Of a stretch of DNA of 64,000 nucleotides, positions 50,190 through 63,023 are shown one piece after another. A model generated the notes under the pieces. It did no database searches, was not told where the DNA came from, and saw nothing but the letters and a program-made list of their open reading frames with translations. The DNA comes from Psettodes erumei (taxonomy: Eukaryota > Chordata > Actinopteri > Pleuronectiformes > Psettodidae). Numbering within the stretch: position 1 is the stretch's first letter; every line of letters begins with the position of its first letter. Position numbers and translations under genes: made by a program. The stretch lies in NCBI GenBank assembly GCA_016785225.1, contig JAFBJZ010000223.1, positions 72,001 through 136,000 of the forward strand, written 5' to 3'.

Positions 50190-50270
50190 TTCAAGGTTTA
50201 TTCTGCTGTCACCCTCGGTGTAAAGCACCCTGGGTATAAGAGCATCAACTCATTAACTAAAGTGTAAATA
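50190..50270. repeat. Degenerate tail of a teleost LINE/SINE-type repeat
   Basis: The words TGTAAAGCACCCTGGGTATA, AGAGCATCAACTCATTAACT and AAAGTGTAAAT line up, from memory, with the fish repeat tail that reads like TCGCTTTGGATAAAAGCGTC then TAAATGACTAAATGTAAAT. It is old and diverged. Confidence 0.35.
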
Positions 50271-51258
50271 ATTTTCTCAGCAATGTAACTTGAGCATGAA
50301 TCTAATCTTGGGCTCGCAGGCCCTCACATGTTAATCACAAACAGTAAACTTCAGATTAATCATGAAAGGGGAGCTCCCCAGAGATGTTTTTCCACAGTCA
50401 TCCTCCGCACATCTCTGCTCACTGTCCTGCCGGGGGGGCCTCCGGTTAAAGCGAGATTAATTCAGATTAATTCGGTGTCATCAAAATGCCCAAACTCCAG
50501 ACTGAATATTGAAGGAGAAGGAAATTGTGCACGGTTGAGGCTCCATCATCCCCCCCCCCCCGCTGTGTGCGACTATCTCGTCCCGTTTTTCCTTATCCGA
50601 AAGAAGCAGGGCAGAGGCCTGTCAGGGCTCGCCGGACTCGGATTAGATTGGTTAAAATTATTCTCTCCTAAACCTTGAGGAGCTGCGAGAGGTCCTTATG
50701 AGGAGAAGCAACCCCCACTTTGACTCACACATGGCTCCAGGCAAGAGGAAAGTTGCCTCATTGCTATTCAGTCTATTTTTACCCTCCTTTTCGTCTGCCG
50801 TGTCTCTACTGTAGCTTTTTTTTTTTTTTTCTCCTGCTGATTCCCACGGAAAGGAGAATTACTGAAATCCTCCCGCAAAACTGAACCTCGCTGAATGCCG
50901 TAGAGCACCAGTACGAGCCGGCTATTATTCAACGCGCCCTTCATTTGTCCTTATTGGCCGGCCGTCATAGCTGATAGGACAAATACCTATTGAAATTTAA
51001 AGCTCAGGTCGTACCCACATGACACGAGCCTGAGCTTCTTCATCACATTTCTGTCCCGTGTCTGTTGTTTTCTAGTGAGTCCATTCTGTGTGTGTGAAGA
51101 ATGTTATGTTGTTATGTTAATAGAATAATTATCTTTGAAATGAGTCCAAAATATAATCTGTCTAAATGTATAACCCATCACATTTTCTATTTCTCTTGTT
51201 TTTTTGTGGTTTTCTGGACCCAGAAGGAAACAGTTGAGAGGAAGTTATTTGATAAGAC

Positions 51259-51283
51259 GGGGGGCGGGGGCGGGGGCGGGGAC
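51259..51283. repeat. GGGGGC hexamer tandem
   Basis: Four G-runs of at least four separated by single C residues (three GGGGGC-type units plus GGGG), a G-quadruplex-type sequence. Confidence 0.9.
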
Positions 51284-51467
51284 AGTTAGGCACAGGTGGG
51301 AGACACGAGGGCGGGACAGGAAATCACAAAACGGCGGAAAAAGGAACAGATACAGGAAACACAAACTCAAAACACAACAGCGGTGCATTAACATGATGAC
51401 ACATCTTATCCAGCTGTGGCGTGTCATCGTCACATGATCGATGCACACTCACCATGACACTCATTCA

Positions 51468-51469
<2 letters not shown>

Positions 51470-51507
<38 letters not shown>
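51470..51507. repeat. (TA)n with CACA flanks
   Basis: TA run flanked on both sides by short CA runs. Confidence 0.95.
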
Positions 51508-51509
<2 letters not shown>

Positions 51510-54500
51510 CACGTGAAGCCTGCGCTTTCCTCTTCATGTTCCAAAGACAAATACGTCGCTGTCTTTAAGAGCCGTGCTTCACATTTCAGCGGTTTGTGGT
51601 CATACAGTGAACACGCCGCATGTCACGGGCTCTTGGCGTTGAAGTAATTCGCTCCCTTCCAGACAATTAATCAGCTTTGATTGCTTTTTGTTAATTGGTT
51701 ATATCCAGTCTTGAACTGGAGGCGCTTGATTTGATGATTTAATGTGCTGCGTATCCATTCAGAGCGAAACCCTCCATTTACTCCCCTCCCCCCCCCCAGT
51801 CGCATTAACACCCGCATTCATTATCTGGAGCTCCATCGGTCTGCGCGGCCCCTCGGCCGTCAAACCGTCGCCGTCCCCTCAGAAATTAAGCCGTTTGCCT
51901 TTTTTTTTTTTTTTTTCCTTCCCGGCCGAACCTTGCAGGGCGTCGGGCCGCTGACAGCGCCGCAGGGTCACGTCTGACAGCTCATCAATTCCTGCAGCGC
52001 CGTAATTTGAGGTTTCAGTGACAGAGATGACAGGAAATGAGGGACGGCCTGCCTTCCGTTCATATGCACAGAAGCTTAACCACGGCGGCGTACGTGACGC
52101 GTCCCCCCACCCACCCACCCACAGCTAGCCGCAGAGCTAAAACGGACCCTACGTTGAATAATGGAGGGAGACACAGGAGGGTTTTTAGCTCTGCAAGGAG
52201 CTTTTATTCTCATCTTTCCTCCCCCGCTGGAAGGTTAGAACCCGGGAGCAAGATGTCGCTTCCACTTTACTTTCTTCGTTTGTTTGTGTTTTGCCCTGTT
52301 CTGGCTTATCAGCAGTTATTTTATCAAATAATTTGACTATAAATCACACACAGGACCCGCTGCGAGCGTATCTCCCATCGAGGAGGTAGCTCGAGGTTAC
52401 GGTTCTCCGGAGCTCTGAGCCGCAGAGGGAGAACTTTTTCTTTTTCTTTTGTGTAGTGAATAAAGCCACACGAGGAAAATACTCCAGCATGAATTTCTTT
52501 CACATCGGTAAAAGTTGCAGCGAGGACACACTCGGGAGTCGAAGCACGAGTTCCTCTCTTTGGTAAAAAAAAAAAAAAATCTTATATATATTTTCATTCA
52601 TATTCAATTGAAGAAAGATGGAATGAATCGAGGAAGGAAGGAAATAATGAAAGTCGGCATCAGATATTTTTTTATATATATAATAATCAGATGTCAAAGC
52701 AGGAAACTGACCACAGGAGACGGGGGGAGTAAATTTGGGTTACGACATATCATTTTCCTAAATTTGTTCCCCCAGTTCAATCAGCCGTTAACAAGATGGA
52801 AACCTGCAATAACTCCGATGTGACGTGGGCGCGACGAAACCGTCACAAAGCTCCGCCGTGATCGAAGACTTTAATAACTTCATTTGCGATTTATTTAAGC
52901 TGTTAGAAAATTAGGGAGTTTCTTTTTCACACCCCCCCGACACGAACACACAATTATAACTGTGGATTTAACCGTGCAAGGTTAAAGGCCCATTCATTCC
53001 TGATAACATGGACACGGGCGGAGGATTTCTTTCACAGCTGCAGAGAAAGTCTAATTCCTCACAGAGTAAAAGCGAATCAAATAAATGAAGTGAGGTTTAA
53101 CAGGACAGAAGCTGGTCTCATTAACAATAATATTCAACGTCAGTCGCTTGAGTCACTGCGGACTCGACTCCGCTCGCCGCGTTGCACCTTCCGAACGCGC
53201 TGGGACTTTAACGGTTAAACCTTATCTCCTCCCCCCTCGGATCTGGATCTCCGCGGACCCGTTTCCTGAACCGGCGGCCGCCCGACGCCAAGTAATCATG
53301 CGAGTGATGAAGTATTCATGTTACGGGGCGAAGGATGTCAGATGTCCCCGAATGCACCGCCGAGAAAAGAAAACCTGCAGGACGCCATAGGTTCTCAGTA
53401 ATCACTTTTTAACCGACGGACTGTTGAGCCGTCATCCGCTGCCGTTTCAGTTTCCCTCTCCGTAAACGTCTGACCGCGTTCATACGGCTTTTCCGCGCCT
53501 AAAAAAAACATTCATCGATCAGTCTTTCCGGATCTCGTTCGCCGTGATTCAGCTCCGGCGAGAGGCGAACCAGCGGCAGCGCTGGCCCGCCGCCAACCGT
53601 TAATGCAGAACCGAAGGAGGGAGTGGGTGGGGAAAAAAAAAAAAAGAGCGCAGAGGCCCAGTCACCTTCCTCTGGTTAAATAAAGGTTAATAATTACACA
53701 GATAAAATGCTTCTCTTTGTGCCGCGTCACTGCTCCGGACCCATCGGGGGTTAAAAACCGAGGCGCCGCAAAGGAAACAAATAATAATCAAGTGCGTGGC
53801 AGAGGAGCTGCAGACGTTCCCCGCAGGATTATAGCGCTGGAACAAAGAGAAGCAGCGGAAGAACGGAGGTCTGGTCTTATTTGGTCTCGGCGCAGCGCCG
53901 ACCCAGCCTGAATCTGGGTCAGACGAGATCCGACGGTACCACTCGCTTGTTATCCCGACGGAGGAGCTCGGGGTTTCATGGGAAAAGTCGGCGAGGACGT
54001 AACGTTCAGGCGAACCTCGGCCGATCGGATCGACGGGGATGACGCGGCCGAAAGGAACCTGAATTGAATTCAGGGCGGTTAATGTCGTTAGCTGGTTCCA
54101 GACCTCCGAGACAAGCGGGCTAATCGCGGCGTCTGCGGGGTCGGGCTGCGTCACGGTCGGACGGACAGCTGGAAACCCGCCCCCCCCCCCCACCCCGGCG
54201 TTGGCGGCGTCTCTGCGTCCTGCCACGTTAGCGCCGTCTTCAGGCGACCGCCGGGGTTTTTGTTCCGTTTGCTTCTGCGGTAAAGACGGCCGAGACGCTG
54301 CAAACTTTAATTCGAAGCTGCCGCGTCGAGGATTTTCCGTGATCCGCCGCGGTTGGAATGCAATCAGATGTGATTAAAGTGCGAAGAGAGACCAAATCAA
54401 ATTTGCAGCGAATCCTTTATTAAACATCTCGGATCGTATGCGGATGTACGTACAGGAAAATCGGATTCTCTCGGTCGTCGTGTCATTTTTACATTTCTCT

Positions 54501-56549
54501 CGCCTCCAAACCTGCCAGCGCCCCGTTAAAAAAAAAAAAAAAAAAATTATTTAAAAAATCTAAGTTCAGTACAGTCTCAATGCTCTCTCAATTTTTAAAG
54601 TAAAGTGATCTCAAAAGCATGAGCCAGAAATAAATTTGGAATAAAATATTAAAGGCTCAGTGTCTCGCCCATCCTACCTCCACCCTGACCAGAAACCGAG
54701 TCAAAAGCCACGAAAAATTAATCGCTTTGAATAAAAAAAAATTGTAAAAATATTTTCCGTATGACCTAAAACTCATTTATTAATTTCGCTGACCCACAGT
54801 GTCGTCATATTTAAGTATATTGAGTTTAAAACACCGGTGTTTTATCTGCAGCGATGAGAGGAAGCAGCGTTCCCCAGCAGAAAGGTTTTTACATCATCGC
54901 CGACACGCCGCCGCCTCCGAGCTGATGCGGAAATCTGAGGAATCCCAATCGTGGCAGGAGGAAAAAAATTACATAAGACGAAGACGTGTTGAACGAGCTG
55001 ATTCACGTGTGCGGGGAGATATAAGTTTTTAATCCGCCCTGCACGAGATTAAACAACTTGTTGAGATTTTTCCTTTCACTCCTGCGCTCGGCTGATGACG
55101 GGGCGGCGGTTTGAGCTTCCTGCAAATAACCGACTGTGCTGGCATCACATCTGAGAGCCGGCCCGAGGGAATGAGTCATCCAGAGGACAATCTCCCTCTT
55201 CCTCCTCCTCCTCCTCCTCATTCCTCCAGTGCATCGGCTTGTAATCTGCTGCGCTCAGCTCCTGTCGTGTGTGTTTGGCTGCCTGTTCTGCGGTTGTTTG
55301 GCTTTTGAGCTGCAGCATTAATCATCTGTAATCAGCGGAGACCAGGATGTGATCGATGCGCAAACATCTCCCTGATGCCGAACGTCCCGTTTCGAGCCGA
55401 GGGCCGTCCAGATGCCGGCGCATTTGGAACGTTTAAAATCATAATTATGATCGTGATGATGTGCATCACTCACAGTGAGGCTGAAGGTGGAGTTTCCATT
55501 TCCTTCGTTTGATTTTTCCTCTCGTTTTCTTTGCCGATGGTTAAATACCTTAAACTTTTCATTTTGATCTTTTTCGGTAACTAACAGATGATTTTTTTTA
55601 TTCAACGTGCTGAGGTTGTGATTGGTCACTTTGAAGGTTTGGACCTTCTGTGTGAGAAATGTTCAGCTCTTTTGCTGATGACACTGTGTTTTTACTGAAC
55701 TGAGCTAAATCGAGCATATTGTGTAACAGGAGCCGCGGTCCAGGCGTTTCCGGCACCTTCTCGTGTCACGGGCGAATATGCGAACGCATCACACTCGAGA
55801 TCTCGCCGTGGGCGGCCGGGGGGACAAGGAGGAGCCGCTCCCGCGTGATTTATTAAAACGAGATCGGCGCCGCCTTCGCCTCCGTTTGCCGCGGGTCGCC
55901 GCCTGTAAATTCCCTCCACGCCGAGCTCGTCGCCCGGCGTCCTCGCTGCCTGCGGTGGTGGTGGAAGACGATCGTTCGATCGAATCAACTCGGACATCGT
56001 CTTCCAGCTCCTCCTGGGGGAGGACGAGATGTGAACGGATCCCTCCGGCTAGTTCCGGGTCCAACCCCGCTGGAGCCGCCCCAGATGCTCGGAACCACCA
56101 ACCGGAGCGCTGCATGGGGACCAGAGCGGGAAAGGTTTGGGACGCGGCCATCAGCGCGGCAACAAATCAGCTTCGGTTTGCACGACTGCAGGGGACAGAT
56201 TCCCAGGTGTCGCGGTGGCGTTACCTGAAGGCGCACCTGTCTCCAGGAAGGGTCGGTATTTCAAACGCCTTCCTTGACGTCGCCGTGTTATTTTAACGTT
56301 CTGTAATCAGTTTGCATCAGCAGCGGTTGTCCGGGTCGCGGGCCGGATGCCGTCAGGTTGATGAATGGCGTCGCCGAGCGTTCGCACGCTGTGACACATG
56401 TCATGTGTCTGGAGCGACGCCGGAGCCTCTTCTCCCCCGGTCCGCGAGCTTCCCGCCGCCAGACGACAGAAGCCTCACGTGCTCACGTACGTGAACGGGG
56501 GAAATGCTGCCTGTTTGAGTTAAGTCAGAGAACTGGAGTGCGAGTCTGC

Positions 56550-56551
<2 letters not shown>

Positions 56552-56603
<52 letters not shown>
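56552..56603. repeat. (TG)n microsatellite
   Basis: Perfect TG run of about 52 bp. Confidence 0.95.
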
Positions 56604-56605
<2 letters not shown>

Positions 56606-56961
56606 ATGAGCAGCTATTTTGGACCCTCTCCTGGACAGGATGTCAGATTTGCTGTGACTACTCTGCGGCGGGTGGCACGCATCAAATCAACACCGCGAGA
56701 AAAAGGCCCTTTTAATGAGCCTTCCCAATTCAGACAGCTACTCTGACGCTGTCACCGGGCTCGCCTGCTCCCAGCGCGTGGGGGGGGTGGGTGGGCGGGG
56801 CTTAAGATAAACCCCCCAGGAACAGCGAGCGGTCTTTGAACAGCAGTTTTAAAAGGAAAAAAAAAAAACAGGATTTGCCGCAAATTAAGAGATTTCACAC
56901 GGCGTTCTGAGGCTTATTTTAGGATCTTCACTCGCATCTCGACCTCGAGCTTCACAGCTGC

Positions 56962-57007
56962 AGGAGGAAGAGGAGGAGGAGGAGGAGGAGGAGGAGGAGG
57001 AGGAGGA
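56962..57007. repeat. (AGG)n microsatellite
   Basis: AGG triplet run with one AAG near its start. Confidence 0.95.
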
Positions 57008-57441
57008 CGCTTCGTCTGCGTCTCATTTCTATCACACTGTAAATAAAGTTGCGCCGGGTCTTTTCTTCGTCTCCACGACGTCGCGGCGCTCCAGAACTCG
57101 GTCGTCGGAGGCGACGGCGCCGCGATTCACGCCGGCAGTTTCTGATCGCACGTTCCTGCGCCGCGGCCTCGCACGGAACGAACGAGCGAGCGAGCGGTCG
57201 TCGCGACGCAACTCGTTAGCAAAGCACGCTAACGGAGGAGCGGGCGGGTTTGAGCTGAAGCTGGACGTGCGGTCTGTCCGCGGCTGACGACCGAACCCGG
57301 GTTCTGTTTTTATGTTCAGGCCGCTTCGCGCTGACTCACGCCGCCGTGATGTTTCGGGGCGCGTGACCACGGATGAAAAGACTCGTCGTCCTCCACGCTG
57401 CAGCAAAAGTCTGATTTCCAGCGGGGAGCAGAAACGGCTTG

Positions 57442-57443
<2 letters not shown>

Positions 57444-57475
<32 letters not shown>
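57444..57475. repeat. (AT)n microsatellite
   Basis: Alternating AT run of about 32 bp. Confidence 0.95.
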
Positions 57476-57477
<2 letters not shown>

Positions 57478-57922
57478 CAAACAAACTGAAACGGCGGCAG
57501 GTGCGGGGGCTGTTTTGGTTGGTGGATATTTTTTACAGCGCTCGGCCCGGCGTCGCCGACCCCGCTCTGTCATTAAGCTGACAGTTGGGACGTCGCCGAG
57601 CGCCAAAGCACTGCTATCGACGCCGCCAACCGGCTGCCGTAATTAACGGCTTCGGCTGCACGATGAGCGTCGTGCCAGAGCAGCTGAGAAAGAGAGAGAG
57701 AGAGAGTCAGACTCGGGCGTGATGTCCGCGACGACAGAAACTGCGAGGACAGTTAACTCCTGAAATATGTTTTTTTTTTTTTTTTAGTAAATGTGCAGCT
57801 CTGCCACCTGGAGTGTCGTCAACGCGTCAGTCACAACAAATCCTGGTGTTTTTGCAGTAGGATTGCAGCACCGACGCCTCGTATGAACCGTAAACAAATG
57901 ATTAGCAGAAGAAGAAACTGGT

Positions 57923-57947
57923 AAAAAAAAAAAAAAAAAAAAAAAAA
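57923..57947. repeat. Poly-A run
   Basis: About 25 consecutive A residues. The flanks show no recognisable retroelement body. Confidence 0.95.
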
Positions 57948-59441
57948 GTGGACGAAAATCAACCGGCGTCAGCCTGGATGCGTTTTTTTATCAAGACATG
58001 TGCACGTTAATCCATCTGCTTTATTTATTTATTTGGTTTTCATGTTTATTCCTGAAAAAACGTCATTTTGGATCCGTTTGACCTCGTGTTCAACATGACG
58101 GGCGTCGTCTGTGACGTACGATCAGGAGGAAACGGCGGCCGCGGGGAAAAAAAAAAAAACCTGGGTGGTTCGGTGAGAGAGCGTCACGTAAGAAACCAGG
58201 AAGTGTGTGTTCGCCCGTGGAGGCAGCAGATATTTTATCGATTGAGTTACACTCGTGTCGAGCGCGTCCTGCATAAATCCAAACAGAACCAAGGTCACGC
58301 TTGTAAATACTGTGTCTGGTCCTGGACGGGCCCCAACCGGCGGGTCGTCGCAGCAGAATATTAATCCCTGCTTCGCTTCGCCAGCAAAGAGCAGCAAAGC
58401 TTCATGGAAAACGAAAAAATTCCCAGCGAGATAAAAGCGAAATCAAATCCAACGACGAATTTAAAATGAGGTTAACAACTTCTCCTCTCCCCGTGTGATG
58501 GCAGAGCGAGGCGGAGCAGCCGGCCGTGTCCTAATCCAGATTAAATCACCGGTTTTAATCAATTAAGTTCTGGTTCTGTCCGCCTCAGCGCTTCATCACC
58601 TGCCTTCATTTCCTGTATGGAGAGCGACGGCCAAAGTTAGCCACTGATTATTTATTTTTAAAACCCGACAATATTACAGAAATACCAATAAATAAACACG
58701 GCCCTTAATTAAATATCTTAAAGGTTTTACAAAATAAACGTCGGCTGAGTAGGAACTTTTCCTTTTTTTCTTTCCCCTTCATATATATATTTTTTTATTT
58801 TTTTAACTTTTTGTGATTCTGTAGAAATGTCAGATGGTTGACGTGTCACTTCTTCGCTCTTGAGAAAAGTTTTTTTCCCCTTTGAGCGAGTAAAGAAAAA
58901 GTTTGAGTAAAAGGTTTTATTCATTTTTTTCTTTTCACGGCGGCGAAACATTCCTCCACATATTTTTCTAAGAAAAACATATATATATATATAAATATGC
59001 GTATATACTTGTAACAGCAGCCCATGTTTGAAGATTAACAACATGTGGAGCTGATGTTGAAACAAAAATTCGACAATAAACAATAAAACAAACCAGGAAG
59101 CAGCAGCTCGCTCCACTGAAAAACAATTACAGATCCAATTTAAAACACGAGGGCGATTTAAACGGCGACTGCGGGTAATTGCAGCTGTAATTGTGACTGG
59201 GCTGAGGGTGGTGGTGCTGATGGTGGTGCTGATGGTGGAAAAATTACCCCAGTGACCAGCGCGACCGTTTGCTCGACGGGGTAAGAGGACGATGAATTAC
59301 TGAACGTGCGTCTTTTCGACATCGTTTCTGTTCGAACCTTTTTTATTCAGCGCGTGAAGTCGTTTATTCTGATTGATGCATTAGCAGAACTGATCCTGTA
59401 ATTCTCTTTCACACCCCAGTTGCTTTCCAGGGCCTGATGGG

Positions 59442-59442
<1 letters not shown>

Positions 59443-59496
<54 letters not shown>
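59443..59496. repeat. (AC)n microsatellite
   Basis: Perfect AC run of about 54 bp. Confidence 0.95.
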
Positions 59497-59499
<3 letters not shown>

Positions 59500-61561
59500 G
59501 GATGAACTCCTCATCCTCCACACCTTCATTATCACCTCAGCTCTATAAATATCCTTGTGAAACACGTTGTCAGTACAAAGCGCCCTGTTCTGCTTTCATT
59601 GATATTTATTGATTATTATTATATATGTATTATATGAGTATTGACATGTTTGGATAAAGACAGGTCACAGGTGAAGAGAGGTATTGATTGGATGACTCAT
59701 TGATTATTATAATTAGCATTTTTTTTGTTAGTTTGAATGCTCTGCTTCTCTCTTAATTGACTTTGATTGGGAAGACGCTCGTCTGTTTTATTTTTCTTTT
59801 TAATTGGTCTGGAGAGGTGTGCACGTATTGATCGATCGATTGATTGATTGATTGATTTGTTTGGGACCGCACGACCTTTCCATTTTTGCTTTGACTCGGC
59901 CGCTCAGTCTCGGTTTTCTCCTTTTTTTTTTTTTTTTTTTCACCGCCAAGAAAAAACGGTCAGACCTCCGCCGGGCGGAGGTCGGTCGACCTGAGCGAGG
60001 TGACAGCGGCGCTGATGGAGGGTGATGCGTTTACTGATACAGGCCACGGGTCAGCGGCCACACCGGCGACGGACGACACCTGAACAACCTGCGCGGAGGG
60101 CAAAAAAATATATATCTCCTGTCGTCGGCGAGAGGCTGGAGAAGAAGATGGAGAAGATATTAGCATATTTATTAATCTCGAGTCCGGTCGGATATAATTT
60201 AAGCTCGACAGACTTCCGGTCTTCAGGTTTTGCCGCGTCGTGGAAAGATCTAAAGCGAAGGCACCTGGCGTTCTGCTGATGCAGCTCCCACGTCGCATTT
60301 TTCCAGACGACAAGTGACGGAGAGGTTTATATCGGCCGGTAAATCTCCCGTCACGGAAAATGAACAAACTTCTCCTTTGACGGGGGGAAAGAAAAAAAAA
60401 ACTCGGTCACCGCGCCGTTTATCAGCTGAAGCAGGGCGCTAATATTTCCCCGCCGCAGATTTTTCCACCTGATGCCGCGTCGGTCGCCCGGGCCGGGCCG
60501 GGGAGACGACATCGATCAGCCGGATCCTGCAGAGAAATTCATATCTGAGGGCCGAGTGAGAAATAGAACCAATAACATCTGAACGCCTGCCAGATCTGCA
60601 CCTCCTGAAAATGAACTCCCAGAGACTTGGCTGTTGTTCTCGCCGCCGCCGAGCTGCGTTTCCCGCCCCTAATTACTTTTAGGGACATTTGTCTTCTTCG
60701 CTTTTGGACTGTTGTTTTTTTTTTTTTTTGTAAAAGTAATGTTCAAGTGGAAAGTCATTTGCCGTCCAGCGGAGGCCGGAGCGTCACATTTAAGGCTCAT
60801 CAGTCACTGACGCGTCACAAAAATCAACCAGACAAAATGATGAACCTTCCATTTGTTTGGATTAAACTTTTAGCTCAAACTTAAGATGAATTATCTTTGT
60901 ACTTTCAGATACTTGTAATACTTAATCCACATTTTGTGTGTTTGTGTAACTGGTGCCCTCCTGGTCTGGTGTGTCTTTGAGCTCAACGTGGGAACCTCCA
61001 TCTGCAACCTCCACAAACTGGTTGGGGGTTTTATCCGGCGGTGGATTGAGGGGGATCGAGCGACGGGCGTGAATAAACGCCCCCGACGTCGTCTACGAAC
61101 GTATCGTCTCGCCCAATCGCCCTCAGATCAAGAGCGCCGAGAACATCAGATGTGACAACGGGCCAATGCCGCGCTTGATATGCGTCCCGGCGGCCGCGGG
61201 GGCACGAGAAACAGCTCGACAAACCGACAACAACAACCCCCCACCCCCGGCTCCTTCTGCGAGCCATCGATCACGCAATCAATGATACATTATCCTCGCG
61301 GTGACCCGTGATCATTGGCGAGGCGCGTGAGCGTCGAGTGGCACAATAACAACTCATTACCACACCATCTTGACGCTGACTGCCGGGGCCCAGGGGACGA
61401 GCGAGAGGCCGGGGTCGGTGATTGATACCCGCCGCCGGCCACGTGGAGGAAGAAGAGCCCCGACGAAGACGAAGAGGGAGGAGATGGAGCGGGAGAGTTC
61501 TCCGGCAGCCCGGGGCTCTGCTTGAAATGTCACTTCTTTAATTAGAGACTGCAAAAACAAT

Positions 61562-61597
61562 GCAGGAGGAGGAGGAGGAGGAGGAGGAGGAGGAAGA
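61562..61597. repeat. (AGG)n microsatellite
   Basis: AGG/GGA triplet run of about 36 bp. Confidence 0.95.
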
Positions 61598-62888
61598 GTC
61601 CAGATCTAATCAGGACGGCTCTTTCCGGCGGTTTGCTATCTGCGTGCCACCATCCACCTTTTCTTTTTGTTCACCGTCGGCCATCTTTGACCTCCCTGAC
61701 GAGCAATTTGACTTCGCAGACAATTACTGGGTGGGTGGTGTGGGTGGTGGTGGTGTTGGGGGTGGGGTCAGGGTCTCCCTCTCCATCTTCATCAGCGTCG
61801 GGACGTGACTGCACGCCTCCGCGGTCGCTCTGATGAGGGGCAGCGCCGCTAATAAATGGCAGCAGCTCTGTTTGCTCCTGCGGCGCTGAATACAAAACAA
61901 CCAGCGGAGACAAACTGGAGTCGCCGTTTGTCTCCTTAAAGGAACATTCCCACATTTTGGGAGTGTTTTTTTTTTTTTTTTTTAAAGTTTGTACGGAGCC
62001 ACGCTAACCGTTTCCCCCTGCTTCCAGTCTTTACGCTAAGCTAGGCTAATCGCATCCACTTTGATTATAATATTTCAACAGCGAGTTTATAAGTTTTACT
62101 TGCGATTGCTGAATTTAACATGTTATTAATCATCCACAAAACCTCCGATATATAAATTCTGTTTTAATGATTTCAACCTGGGTGTTTATTTTAATTAACC
62201 AACTTGTGCCAGATCTGATGTACAGGACATGGACCGTACAGATTACCACATGTCTAACGTATGAGTGTAATGTAATTTTCTGCCTTCATCTAGACAAAAC
62301 ATGTCAACGTCAGTCACTCGTCTCCGCCGTCGAAACCGTCGCACTCGCAGCGACTCGGCACAAAGCTCCCCGTCACGGACGTCTCGCCGCTGACCTTGTT
62401 ATTAAAGCGGAGGAATTAATATGTTGGAGAAGAGCGCGGCTTTTGATTGGCGTGCAGGTGATGAACGACTGAGACTGAGGCTCTGGAGCTGAAAATGCAG
62501 ATAAGGGACGTGAAGCATGGGAACACAGCAGACAAGTCTGGAAAGAGCAGCCAACCAGAATAAAATTTTAAAATTTGGATAATTGAAAATTCGTTGACTA
62601 ATCACTGATGAGCCCAGAAGAAAAGTTTTTTTTTTTTTCCTGTTCGGTGTTTAGCTCTTGTATTAATTAATAAGACCTGTCGCACAAATTATATTCAGAA
62701 GTGACATTTTTTGGGGGGAAACAGACCCGTTAGAGGATGTAATGGGTTCGGGTTGAATCCGACCCGGGCCCTGAAGCCCACACTTAACCAGGTGAGTCTG
62801 CACCAGCCCGATGAAAAAGTCTGTCCCCACAGGGACGGCTTTCAAATCGGGCCTCTCAACCCTGCAGACGACCGAAGTGAATCACAGA

Positions 62889-63023
62889 TTTTTTTTTTTT
62901 TTTTTTTTTTTGTGCGTCTCTATATAACAGGGACATGGTAGGGGAGTGACATGCTTGACTCGCCGCTCAGGGCACTTTCAGCGACGTGGTCTGCGTCCTA
63001 ACCACTCAGCTATCAGGTCACCC
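62889..63023 (-). mobile_element. tRNA-derived SINE with A23 tail
   Basis: On the - strand the element opens GGGTGACCTGATAGCTGAGT, a tRNA-like 5' end with an A box (TAGCTGAGTGG at 63002-63012). A degenerate B box (GGCGAGTCAAG) follows, then GTCACTCCC, which can pair with the opening GGGTGAC as an acceptor stem. About 40 bp of unrelated tail and 23 A residues (T-run at 62889-62911 on the + strand) end the element. It is about 135 bp long. No convincing target-site duplication is visible. A long pure A tail suggests a fairly recent insertion. Confidence 0.7.

Larger units (their letters stand above)
50280..62888. other. Intergenic region upstream of adcy8
   Basis: No coding exon is supported. 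Contents: a GGGGGC tandem at 51259-51283, TA/CA tracts, GT tracts at 56552-56603 and 59443-59496, triplet runs, poly-A at 57923-57947, and long AT-rich unique blocks that could hold conserved enhancers, which cannot be judged from one sequence. Confidence 0.55.

Noticed and set aside
53687..54226. 179-codon - strand frame
   Set aside because: Mixed composition, no domain recognised and no supporting splice sites or neighbouring exons.
62700..62880. Possible second SINE or tRNA-like element to the left of the SINE
   Set aside because: A GGTTGAATCCG word looks like a B box, but no A box or stem structure lies at the right distance.
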